A DNA stretch of 9,883 nt from Chloroflexi bacterium RBG_19FT_COMBO_55_16 (GTDB lineage: Bacteria; Chloroflexota; Anaerolineae; Anaerolineales; UBA4823). The stretch covers positions 6,897 through 16,779 of the forward strand of contig MGOK01000106.1 of the NCBI GenBank assembly GCA_001795335.1. Reading direction: 5' to 3'. The position numbers and the translations under genes were made by a program. Positions within the stretch are counted from its first letter, which is position 1, and every line of letters starts with the position of its first letter. Positions 1-7,006 of the stretch are shown here, one piece after another. Under the pieces are notes generated by a model. It had not been told where the DNA came from and made no database searches. It worked only from the letters and a program-made list of their open reading frames with translations.

Positions 1-569
1 TCTGTGAGGCCGCGGCGAGCCGAGTGGTCGGTTATGGTCTTGAGGAAGGCGTGCAAATGGGGCCGGTGATCACCTCTCAAAGTAAAGGCCGGATCGAGAG
101 ATTGATTGGCTTAGGAGTTCAAGAGGGAGCCGGGATACCCGTCGATGGCCGGAACGCCAGGATTTCGCGTTTCGAGAGGGGATATTTCGTTCGGCCAACT
201 ATCATGATGGATATGTCGCCAGAAAGCGAAGTGGCGCAGACGGAGATATTTGGACCTGTGCTGGGATTAATCCATGTCGCCAGTTTAGAGGAGGCGATCG
301 CTATAGTTAATAAAGGCAGATATGGCAATATGGCGTGCCTTTTTACCAATGATGGAGCAGCTGCACGTAAGTTTCGTTACGAGACCGAGGTCGGAAATGT
401 TGGAATTAATGTGGGGATTGCAGCCCCGATGGCCTTCTTTCCATTCAGCGGCTGGAAGGAAAGCTTCTTTGGCGACCTCCATGGTCAAGGGTTAGACGCC
501 GTCGAATTTTTCACCCAAAAGAAGGTTGTGGTCGAAAGATGGCCCAAGGAATGGTCACGCAAATTCTGA
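1..569 (+). CDS. mmsA: CoA-acylating methylmalonate-semialdehyde dehydrogenase family protein, C-terminal part (5' truncated)
   Basis: The reading frame is open from base 3 to the TGA at 567-569, so this is the last 188 or so residues of a gene cut by the window edge. Family members have about 490 residues, so roughly 300 are missing, including the catalytic cysteine. A GTG at 24 is internal, not the start. Visible landmarks are EIFGPVL, the loop that in aldehyde dehydrogenases positions the nicotinamide ribose, then [13 protein letters not shown], and the block [20 protein letters not shown] followed by [12 protein letters not shown]. That block is characteristic of the MmsA/IolA branch, which oxidises malonate or methylmalonate semialdehyde with NAD and CoA to acetyl- or propionyl-CoA. 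The family is clear; the substrate here is not, because the neighbours (lysine/saccharopine-type dehydrogenase, AOR, omega-aminotransferase) allow other semialdehydes. It precedes the next gene by 27 bp, consistent with one operon. The protein is expected to be soluble and cytoplasmic. Confidence 0.88.
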   Translation, partial: CEAAASRVVGYGLEEGVQMGPVITSQSKGRIERLIGLGVQEGAGIPVDGRNARISRFERGYFVRPTIMMDMSPESEVAQTEIFGPVLGLIHVASLEEAIAIVNKGRYGNMACLFTNDGAAARKFRYETEVGNVGINVGIAAPMAFFPFSGWKESFFGDLHGQGLDAVEFFTQKKVVVERWPKEWSRKF

Positions 570-585
570 GGGAGATGGATAAATG

Positions 586-591
586 AGGAGG
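586..591 (+). promoter_or_regulatory. ribosome binding site for the saccharopine/lysine dehydrogenase-family gene
   Basis: AGGAGG lies 5 nt before the GTG at 597 and decides this non-ATG start. The ATG at 583, just upstream, opens only a five-codon frame that ends in the TGA at 598-600. Confidence 0.8.
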
Positions 592-596
592 AAACC

Positions 597-1802
597 GTGA
601 AAGTCTTACTTGTCGGGGTGGGGGGAGTGGGTGAGGCGATGGCAGTGATCGCAAAAGGACAACCCTGGGTGGAATGTATCGTGTTATCCGATTACAACCT
701 GGAACGAGCAATGGAGGTACAGGGGAAATTGGGCGATAACGCCCGTTTTCCTGTGGAAAGGGTTGACGCTGCCCATCAAGCCCAGATCGAAGCGCTGGCC
801 AAGAAATACCAGGTGGACTTGATTATGAACGCCTGCGACCCATCGTTTAATGTGCCCATCTTCGAGGCCGCGTTCCAATCTGGCTGTACCTATGTGGATC
901 TGGCTATGTCATTATCCGAGCCTCATGGGGACGACCCCTACCGCTTACCGGGAGTGAAACTGGGCGATTACCAGTTTGAGCGCGCCCCTCTTTGGGAGGA
1001 AAAGGGACTGTTAGCGCTGGTAGGTCTGGGAGTCGAGCCTGGCATGTCGGATGTCTTTGCCCGTTATGCCCAGGACCATCTTTTCGACGAGATCGATGAA
1101 ATCGGTATCCGGGACGGGGCTAACCTTGAAGTGCGGGGCTACGAGTTCGCGCCTAGCTTCTCGATTTGGACGACGATCGAGGAGTGCTTAAATCCCCCGG
1201 TGATTTGGGAGCGTGGTAAAGGTTGGTTTACGACTGAACCTTTTTCAGAAGCAGAGCTCTTCGAGTTCCCGGAAGGGATCGGTAAAGTCGAATGCGTGAA
1301 CGTGGAACATGAGGAAGTCCTGCTCATCCCGCGTTGGGTTAAGTGCAAACGCGTGACTTTCAAGTATGGCTTGGGCGACCAGTTCATCGAGGTGTTAAAA
1401 ACGTTAAAAATGTTAGGACTCAATAACAAAGAGCCGATCAAAGTAAAGGACGTAATGGTCGCCCCACGAGATGTGGTGGCAGCCTGCCTGCCCGATCCGG
1501 CACACCTGGGGGAGCGTATGTTTGGCAAGACGTGTGCCGGCACCTGGGTCAAGGGGGTAAAAGACGGTAAACCGCGTCAGGTGTACATCTACCAGGTAGC
1601 CGATAATGAAACTTGCATGCGCCAGCTTGGCTGCCAGGCTGTCGTGGCGCAAACTGCCTTCAATACTGTCATCGGCTGGGATTTGCTCGAGCATGATATA
1701 TGGAAAGGCGTGGGAGTCTTAGGTCCGGAAGCGTTTGACGCGGTGCCTTTTATGAAAAAAATGGCAGACTATGGATTCCCTTATGCCATAAAAGAGATGT
1801 AG
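597..1802 (+). CDS. saccharopine dehydrogenase / lysine 6-dehydrogenase family oxidoreductase
   Basis: A 401-residue soluble NAD(P)-dependent enzyme of the Lys9/LYS6DH type. The N-terminus is a Rossmann fold with the dinucleotide loop GVGGVG at residues 7-12, and Asp32 at the end of the second strand, a position where an acidic residue usually favours NAD over NADP. Further landmarks are DLIMNACDPSFN near 95-106, CTYVDLAM near 116-123 and LGVEPGM near 149-155, followed by the long C-terminal substrate domain typical of the family. The length and the order of conserved blocks resemble bacterial lysine 6-dehydrogenase (which makes 2-aminoadipate 6-semialdehyde) as I remember it, more than the shorter fungal saccharopine dehydrogenases. 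Carboxynorspermidine dehydrogenase is a related alternative. The GTG start at 597 is supported by AGGAGG at 586-591 with a 5-nt spacer; no in-frame ATG fits better. It lies between an aldehyde dehydrogenase and an AOR, so a role in producing or consuming an amino-semialdehyde is likely but inferred. Exact substrate unknown. Confidence 0.85.
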   Translation: MKVLLVGVGGVGEAMAVIAKGQPWVECIVLSDYNLERAMEVQGKLGDNARFPVERVDAAHQAQIEALAKKYQVDLIMNACDPSFNVPIFEAAFQSGCTYVDLAMSLSEPHGDDPYRLPGVKLGDYQFERAPLWEEKGLLALVGLGVEPGMSDVFARYAQDHLFDEIDEIGIRDGANLEVRGYEFAPSFSIWTTIEECLNPPVIWERGKGWFTTEPFSEAELFEFPEGIGKVECVNVEHEEVLLIPRWVKCKRVTFKYGLGDQFIEVLKTLKMLGLNNKEPIKVKDVMVAPRDVVAACLPDPAHLGERMFGKTCAGTWVKGVKDGKPRQVYIYQVADNETCMRQLGCQAVVAQTAFNTVIGWDLLEHDIWKGVGVLGPEAFDAVPFMKKMADYGFPYAIKEM

Positions 1803-1837
1803 ACCCGCCGGAACAATATTAGTGTTAAACTTAAAAG

Positions 1838-1844
1838 AAAGGAG
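1838..1844 (+). promoter_or_regulatory. ribosome binding site of the AOR gene
   Basis: AAAGGAG, 6 nt before the ATG at 1851, at the end of a 48-bp spacer that shows no terminator hairpin. The spacer's 5' part is AT-rich (1811-1840), but I see no convincing -35/-10 pair there. Confidence 0.7.
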
Positions 1845-1850
1845 TTCCCT

Positions 1851-3770
1851 ATGCCAAATGGATACACTGGAAAGATTTTGCATGTCGACCTGACGCGGGG
1901 CAGGCTGGAGATCGAGCAACCTCCAGAAGCTTTCTACCGAAAGTACATGGGTGGGAGCGCGATGGGGGTGTACTACATCTTGCGTGAGATGCCAGCAGGA
2001 GTCGATCCCCTGGCTCCTGAAAATGTATTAACCCTGATGGATAGCGTTACCACCGGCGCGCCCATCTCTGGACAAAGCCGCATCAACGCTAACGCAAAAT
2101 CGCCGATCAGCGGCGCGATCGGTGACTCACAGGCGGGCGGCTTCTTCCCGGCGGAGCTGAAGTTTGCCGGATTTGATGGTATTGTCGTCAAGGGACGATC
2201 CCCCAAACCAGTCTATCTCTCGATAATGAATGGCGAAGCCAAACTACATGAGGCTGCTCACCTGATTGGGAAACTTACCGGCGAAGTCGATGAGATATTA
2301 AAAAGGGAGGTTGGGGAATCCAAAGCACAGGTGATGCAATGCGGGCCAGCGGCTGAAAACGGTGTTCTATTTTCGAGTCTGGTCAATATGGCCAATCGCC
2401 ATAACGGGCGCACCGGTATGGGGTTGGTGATGGCCAATAAGAATCTCAAAGCCATCGTTGTGCGCGGGAAGCAGCGTGTCCAACTCGCTGACTCTCGCGG
2501 GTTGGCTGCAATTAACAAGAGCGGTCCCAAGTTAATGCCAGAAAATCCCGATGTTGACGGCTTAGCAAAATACGGCACTGCCAGCGTTGTGATGTTTCAG
2601 AACACGATTGGCAGCCTGCCTACCCGCAACTACGAAGAAGGCCAATTTGAGGGCGCCGAGCCAATTAGCGGCGAGGTGATGACTGAGACCATATTAAAAG
2701 ACAACGATACTTGCTATGCCTGTGTGGTGCGCTGCAAAAGGGTGGTTGAGATTACCGAGGGAGCATATAAAGCCCAGCCACTTTATGGTGGCCCGGAGTA
2801 TGAAACGCTGAGCACTTTTGGCTCATACTGCGGGATCGATAATATGGCGGCCATTGCCTTTGCAAATGAGATTTGCAATATGTACGGTGTGGATACGATC
2901 ACTTGCGGAGCTACAATCGCATTTGCCATGGAGTGCTTTGAGAAAGGCATTATCGGGCTGGAGCAAACTGGCGGTTTGAATTTGCGCTTTGGGGATGCTG
3001 ATGCGATGTTGGAAACATTGCAGCAAATCGTTACTAACCGCGGCCCTCTTGGCCAGGTACTCTCGCAAGGCTCGGCTCGAGCAGCTAAGGCCTGGGGTTC
3101 AAAGGCAGAAGAATGTTTGATTACAGTTAAGAACCAGGAAGCTCCAGCGCATATGCCGCAGGCAAAGAAATCTTTAGCCGTGATCTATGCGGTTAATCCT
3201 TTCGGTGCCGATCACCAATCCAGCGAACACGACCCGATGTACGAGGAGGGGGCTGGGGAGCTCTATCTTGACCGGTTGGCGGAATTGGGTTTGAAAGATC
3301 CTCCCCCTGCAGGGAGTCTGGGGCGAGAGAAAGTTCGCTTCGCAGTTTATTCCCAAATATTTTACAGCCTACTCGATACGCTCGAGTTGTGCCAGTTTGT
3401 CTGGGGGCCGGCCTGGACGCTATATGGCCCAACAGAAATGGTAGACTTTGTAAGGGCAGTCACGGGTTGGAATGTCAGCCTGTCTGAGTTAATGGAAGTT
3501 GGTCAACGGCGCCTGAATTTGATGCGTGTTTTCAACGCGCGAGAGGGGTTCACTCGCAAGGATGATTCTCTTCCGAAAAAGTTTTTCGAACCGCTTAAAG
3601 GTGTGGGGCCTACAGCGAATACTGCTATAGACCGCGAGGAATTCGAGTCGGCATTGGATCTCTACTATCAGCTGAACGGGTGGACCCAAGACGGGATACC
3701 TTCCCCGGCGAAGCTGGCGGAGCTGGGGCTCGATTGGGCAGCTGAATATTTACCAACGGAAGGTCAATAA
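1851..3770 (+). CDS. aor: tungsten-dependent aldehyde:ferredoxin oxidoreductase (AOR family)
   Basis: A complete 639-residue AOR-family protein, close to the usual 600-650. These cytoplasmic enzymes oxidise aldehydes to acids (or the reverse) with a tungsten-bis-pterin cofactor and one [4Fe-4S] cluster, passing electrons to ferredoxin. The N-terminal domain (about 1-210) begins GYTGKILHVDL and contains the glycine-rich pterin-binding stretch around 70-100 and GRTGMGLVMANKNLKA (186-201). The cluster ligands are all present: C-x2-C-x3-C at Cys288, Cys291 and Cys295, and the distal Cys514 in DTLELC. Glu316 (GPEYE) and His455 (GADHQ) match the active-site Glu and His of archaeal AOR. In the second pterin motif, usually DxxGLC, the glycine is a glutamate (Glu512). 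The ATG start has AAAGGAG at 1838-1844 with a 6-nt spacer. It follows the dehydrogenase gene by 48 bp and is followed by the aminotransferase after 1 bp. The physiological aldehyde is inferred to come from amino-acid or amine breakdown. Cofactor metal (W versus Mo) is inferred from the family. Confidence 0.95.
   Translation: MPNGYTGKILHVDLTRGRLEIEQPPEAFYRKYMGGSAMGVYYILREMPAGVDPLAPENVLTLMDSVTTGAPISGQSRINANAKSPISGAIGDSQAGGFFPAELKFAGFDGIVVKGRSPKPVYLSIMNGEAKLHEAAHLIGKLTGEVDEILKREVGESKAQVMQCGPAAENGVLFSSLVNMANRHNGRTGMGLVMANKNLKAIVVRGKQRVQLADSRGLAAINKSGPKLMPENPDVDGLAKYGTASVVMFQNTIGSLPTRNYEEGQFEGAEPISGEVMTETILKDNDTCYACVVRCKRVVEITEGAYKAQPLYGGPEYETLSTFGSYCGIDNMAAIAFANEICNMYGVDTITCGATIAFAMECFEKGIIGLEQTGGLNLRFGDADAMLETLQQIVTNRGPLGQVLSQGSARAAKAWGSKAEECLITVKNQEAPAHMPQAKKSLAVIYAVNPFGADHQSSEHDPMYEEGAGELYLDRLAELGLKDPPPAGSLGREKVRFAVYSQIFYSLLDTLELCQFVWGPAWTLYGPTEMVDFVRAVTGWNVSLSELMEVGQRRLNLMRVFNAREGFTRKDDSLPKKFFEPLKGVGPTANTAIDREEFESALDLYYQLNGWTQDGIPSPAKLAELGLDWAAEYLPTEGQ
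3758..3763 (+). promoter_or_regulatory. ribosome binding site inside the AOR 3' end for the aminotransferase
   Basis: GGAAGG lies within the last codons of AOR, 8 nt before the GTG at 3772. It supports this start and tight translational coupling across a 1-bp gap. Confidence 0.65.
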
Positions 3771-3771
3771 A

Positions 3772-5052
3772 GTGACAGTGACAAACCTTGAAGACGCTCT
3801 TCAATTCATTTCTCCAGTCTGGACCCGCTATACCCCCATAATCGCTTCCCATGGCGACGGAACTTACATATACGACCTGAAGGGAACGCCTTATCTGGAT
3901 TTCACTAGTGGGATTGGTGTGACCAATACTGGCCACTGCCATCCACATGTGGTTGCCGCGATACAAAAACAAGCTGGTTTGCTTTTACACGGGCAGGCGA
4001 ATATCGTCTTTCATCGACCCCTATTGGAGTTGGTCAACGAATTACGCACCATATTACCCGCAGAGTTAGATGGATTTTTCTTCAGCAATTCAGGAGCGGA
4101 GGCGATTGAAGGCGCTCTGAAGCTGGCGAGGGCGGCAACTGGACGTCCCAATGTGGTTGTTTTTCAAGGAAGTTTCCATGGCCGCACCGTTGGGACGATG
4201 TCGCTGACCACTTCAAAGACGATTTACCGCGCCGGTTACCAGCCGTTAATGCCAGGTGTTTTCGTCGCCCCGTTCCCTTATGCCTTCCGCTATGGTTGGG
4301 ATGAGGAGCGAACCAGCCAATGGTGTCTGGAAGAACTGGAATATCTCTTTACCACCCAAACGGCTCCCCAGGAAACCGCGGCCATCTTGCTCGAATCTGT
4401 GCTCGGCGAGGGAGGTTACATTGTCCCACCGGCCAGTTTCATACGCGGCTTGCGCGAGATATGTGACCGGCACGGTATTTTGCTCATCCTGGATGAGATT
4501 CAATCCGGGCTTGGCCGGACTGGCCGATGGTTTGCTTTTGAGCATTTTAATGTCGTCCCGGATATCATGACTGTTGCCAAGGGTCTGGCATCCGGGTTGC
4601 CTCTCTCCGGGGTATTCAGCAGGATAGATTTAATGAATAAGTGGACTCCGGGCACCCATGGCGGCACTTTCGGTGGGAATGCGGTAGCTGCCGCGGCTGC
4701 AATCGCCACCATCCAGGCGATCCGCGACGAAAATATGCTCGCGAACGCCCTCCAGCGGGGCTCGCAACTCGTCACCGGTCTCCGGCACCTACAGGAAGAA
4801 TATCCGGCCATCGGGGATGTGCGCGGGTTGGGGTTGATGATTGGGACGGAATTCCGTACTCCAGACCGCCTGCCTGATAAGGAGACCGCCAAGGCTGTCG
4901 TCCATGCCTGCCAGGAAAAGCGCTTATTGCTGCTTACATGCGGCCCTTGGGATAACACCATTCGCTGGGTCCCCCCCCTGGTGGTGACTGCCGATCAAGT
5001 AAATCAGGCGTTGACCACCCTGTCGCAAGCACTGAAAGAGGAGATCGGTTAA
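3772..5052 (+). CDS. class III (omega-amino acid) aminotransferase, 4-aminobutyrate aminotransferase-like
   Basis: A complete 426-residue PLP-dependent fold-type I aminotransferase, normal length for subgroup III. Landmarks in order are YLDFTSGIGV near 41-50; FFFSNSGAEAIEGALKLAR (102-120), which holds the phosphate-binding SGAEA; FHGRT at 135-139; LLILDEIQSGLGRTG (237-251) with Asp241, which pairs with the PLP pyridine nitrogen; Lys270 in VAKGLASGLPLSG as the Schiff-base lysine; and THGGTFGGN (295-303). The family transfers the terminal amino group of GABA, ornithine, acetylornithine, lysine, beta-alanine or putrescine to a 2-oxo acid, giving a semialdehyde. The overall pattern is closest to GABA aminotransferases, but specificity cannot be assigned. 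The start is GTG at 3772, one base after the AOR stop, with GGAAGG at 3758-3763 and an 8-nt spacer, so translation is probably coupled to AOR. A second GTG at 3778 is a less likely start. The aldehyde product would be a natural substrate for AOR or the aldehyde dehydrogenase. The TAA stop is shared with the opposite gene. Confidence 0.92.
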   Translation: MTVTNLEDALQFISPVWTRYTPIIASHGDGTYIYDLKGTPYLDFTSGIGVTNTGHCHPHVVAAIQKQAGLLLHGQANIVFHRPLLELVNELRTILPAELDGFFFSNSGAEAIEGALKLARAATGRPNVVVFQGSFHGRTVGTMSLTTSKTIYRAGYQPLMPGVFVAPFPYAFRYGWDEERTSQWCLEELEYLFTTQTAPQETAAILLESVLGEGGYIVPPASFIRGLREICDRHGILLILDEIQSGLGRTGRWFAFEHFNVVPDIMTVAKGLASGLPLSGVFSRIDLMNKWTPGTHGGTFGGNAVAAAAAIATIQAIRDENMLANALQRGSQLVTGLRHLQEEYPAIGDVRGLGLMIGTEFRTPDRLPDKETAKAVVHACQEKRLLLLTCGPWDNTIRWVPPLVVTADQVNQALTTLSQALKEEIG

Positions 5053-6293
5053 TCCTTAATGGGCAGGTTGAAGTAAAAGCGGGAACGTCCTGGTTGGCTT
5101 TCAACACCGATCTTGCCCCCATGAGATTCAACAATTCCTTTAACAATGGCTAATCCCAGACCTGATCCACCGGTGGTGCGGCTGCGTGATTTCTCGCCGC
5201 GATAAAAACGATCGAAGATGTAGGGGAGATGCTCTGCCTGGATGCCCTCTCCCGTATCGATTACTTCCACCAATACATCATTTTTTTCTTTTACTGCCTG
5301 GATAGTTACTATTCCCCCGGCAGGTGTGTGCCGGATGGCGTTATCAATCAGGTTGTTTAATACGCGACTGATCCGCTGAGGGTCCAGCCACACCAGACCA
5401 ATTCCGGGAGCGGCACTGCCTTGCAAGGTTACATCTTGGCGAGAGGCTAACTCAGAAAAACTCTCAAGCGTATCGGAGATCAGGTCTGATAATGTAATAT
5501 ATTCCCGACTCAATATCAGTCCACCGGCATCCACCTGCGCCATTTGGAACAAGTCGTCGATAAGCAACGACAGCGCCTGGATATCTTTTCTTGCGGTTTT
5601 CAAGTAACGCTGGATCGTTTGAGGGTCCTCAACGATGCCATCGTTCAAAGCTTCAATAAAGGCGGTTATCGATGTTAGCGGAGTCTGCAAGTCATGACCG
5701 ACCCAGGCAATCAGATCACGACGCAAAGCCTCCAGCTGTTTTTGTTTCTCTGCCGCCGTTTGTAATTGAGCCGCCATCTGGTTGAAGGTGAGTGCCAGGG
5801 CAGATAATTCATCCCGTCCTTCGATGGGTAAACGAACGTTCAAGTCCCCTTCGGCGATTTGCCGGGCAGCCCAATCGAGCAATATGATTCGATCCGTCAA
5901 TGCATTGGCAAAGATATAGCCCAATGCCATGGCCATGCCACCGGCGAACAGGAGCAAGACGGTACCGAGTAACAAATCGTGCTGGCTGACGAACATTAAT
6001 CTGGCAGTTAACCACACGTTGATAAAAGTCAATAAACTGGCAAGCGCATAGCCACCCAATAGCCCCATGCGAATGGTTGGTGAGCGGTTCATCCATCCCA
6101 GGCGGTATGCAGCGAAACCAGCCAATCCAGAAATGACAGTAGTGATGGACAAGAAACCTGCCATGAGTCTGATCTCGTTCAAAGCAGGGCGCATGATCAA
6201 GGAAAACGCGGTTAACGTCAGCGCCAGGACTAGAATAACCCCCAAGAAGAATCGAGCGATTAAAGACGTGCGCGAGCGTGGAAGTTGGTTCAT
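5049..6293 (-). CDS. four-transmembrane sensor histidine kinase (HAMP-HisKA-HATPase_c)
   Basis: A 414-residue sensor kinase that autophosphorylates on a histidine and passes the phosphate to the regulator encoded just upstream. I start it at the ATG at 6293 (MNQLPRS): this gives an ATGA overlap with the regulator stop, while an upstream in-frame start at 6326 would overlap by 37 bp. Four hydrophobic segments lie at about 13-34, 42-63, 76-98 and 107-131, with very short loops between them, so there is almost no extracytoplasmic domain. A HAMP linker follows (about 131-180, with GRDELSALALTFNQM). The HisKA motif is GHDLQTPLTSI with phosphoacceptor His200. The ATPase shows the N box (NNLIDNAIRH, 313-322), G1 (DTGEGI, 346-351), F box (FDRFYRG, 360-366) and G2 (GGSGLGLA, 375-382), all intact, so it should be active. 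The stimulus is unknown; it may be membrane-derived or presented by the small surface protein of the same operon. Its TAA shares TTAA with the convergent aminotransferase. Confidence 0.95.
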   Translation of the reverse strand: MNQLPRSRTSLIARFFLGVILVLALTLTAFSLIMRPALNEIRLMAGFLSITTVISGLAGFAAYRLGWMNRSPTIRMGLLGGYALASLLTFINVWLTARLMFVSQHDLLLGTVLLLFAGGMAMALGYIFANALTDRIILLDWAARQIAEGDLNVRLPIEGRDELSALALTFNQMAAQLQTAAEKQKQLEALRRDLIAWVGHDLQTPLTSITAFIEALNDGIVEDPQTIQRYLKTARKDIQALSLLIDDLFQMAQVDAGGLILSREYITLSDLISDTLESFSELASRQDVTLQGSAAPGIGLVWLDPQRISRVLNNLIDNAIRHTPAGGIVTIQAVKEKNDVLVEVIDTGEGIQAEHLPYIFDRFYRGEKSRSRTTGGSGLGLAIVKGIVESHGGKIGVESQPGRSRFYFNLPIKD

Positions 6294-6985
6294 ATATTCG
6301 GTTCGAACTTGTACCCAACCCCCCAAACAGTCAGGATATGCTCAGGAACAGAAGGATCGGACTCGATCTTTTCCCGCAGGCGGCGGATATGGACAGTGAC
6401 TGTGCTGGGATCGATATAATCTGTAAGTCCCCAGACGCGTTCTAATAATTGATGGCGGGTAAAGACCTGACGAGGGTGACGGGCAAGCAGCCAGAACAAT
6501 TCAAATTCCTTGGCTGTTAGCGCCACCTCCTCGCCACGCACAATGACCAACCGTGTTTGTGGGTCAATGCTGATATCGAAAAAAGCCAATGGTTTTTCAG
6601 TCGGACTTGAAGCAATTGCCCGGGTGCGCCGCAATACCGCTCGTACCCGGCTCACCACCTCTTGAGGGCTAAAAGGTTTGAGTATGTAGTCATCTGCACC
6701 CATTTCTAACCCGGCGATGCGGTCGATTTCATCTCGTCTGGCGGTTAACATAATAATAGGAACATCGCTTTGGTTCCGTAACCAGCGGGTTAGCTCAAAG
6801 CCATCCATTTTGGGCAACATCAAATCCAGAATTACCAGGTCAGGAACCTGGGTCTGCAGGAGGTTTAAAGCAGCCTGGCCATCCGAGGAGAGCAGCACGC
6901 GATACCCTGCTCGCTTTAAGTATAGACTGACCACTTCAGCGATGCTGGGCTCATCTTCCACGATTAAGATCAGGGGCTCGCTCAT
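6290..6985 (-). CDS. OmpR/PhoB-family two-component response regulator
   Basis: A 231-residue transcription factor of standard length. The receiver domain (about 4-117) has the acidic pair in VEDE (Glu10, Asp11), phosphoacceptor Asp54 in VILDLMLPKMDG, Thr81 in MLTAR and Lys103 in ILKPF, so all conserved switch positions are present. The C-terminal winged helix (about 132-228) shows LTAKEFELFWLLARHP, the recognition-helix region VTVHIRRLREKIE and the wing end VWGVGYKFE, as in PhoB-type DNA-binding domains. I prefer the ATG at 6985 (MSEPLILIVEDE) over the TTG one codon upstream, because GAGG in AAGAGGAAG (6989-6997 on the minus strand) then has a normal spacer of about 6 nt. It begins 21 bp after the small surface-protein gene and overlaps the kinase gene by 4 bp, so it pairs with that kinase. 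Target genes are not visible; autoregulation of its own operon is plausible but unproven. Confidence 0.95.
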   Translation of the reverse strand: MSEPLILIVEDEPSIAEVVSLYLKRAGYRVLLSSDGQAALNLLQTQVPDLVILDLMLPKMDGFELTRWLRNQSDVPIIMLTARRDEIDRIAGLEMGADDYILKPFSPQEVVSRVRAVLRRTRAIASSPTEKPLAFFDISIDPQTRLVIVRGEEVALTAKEFELFWLLARHPRQVFTRHQLLERVWGLTDYIDPSTVTVHIRRLREKIESDPSVPEHILTVWGVGYKFEPNI

Positions 6986-7006
6986 CAACTTCCTCTTGGA
7001 GCCTGA

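Noticed and set aside
583..600. Five-codon frame (MRRKP) starting just before the GTG of the dehydrogenase and ending TGA across it
   Set aside because: Its codons are made of the Shine-Dalgarno sequence itself and it has no ribosome binding site of its own; most likely chance.
4500..4961. 153-codon minus-strand open frame inside the aminotransferase gene
   Set aside because: The plus-strand frame has unbroken aminotransferase motifs throughout; this frame has no recognisable motif and is a shadow.
4971..4978. Run of eight C bases near the 3' end of the aminotransferase gene, possible phase-variation or error site
   Set aside because: The frame reads through it as the expected IRWVPPLVV family motif and continues to a normal C-terminus, so there is no sign of a frameshift.
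6294..6326. Upstream extension of the kinase to an earlier in-frame start (11 more residues)
   Set aside because: It would overlap the regulator gene by 37 bp, while the ATG at 6293 gives a classic ATGA overlap and a normal basic N-terminus before the first membrane segment.
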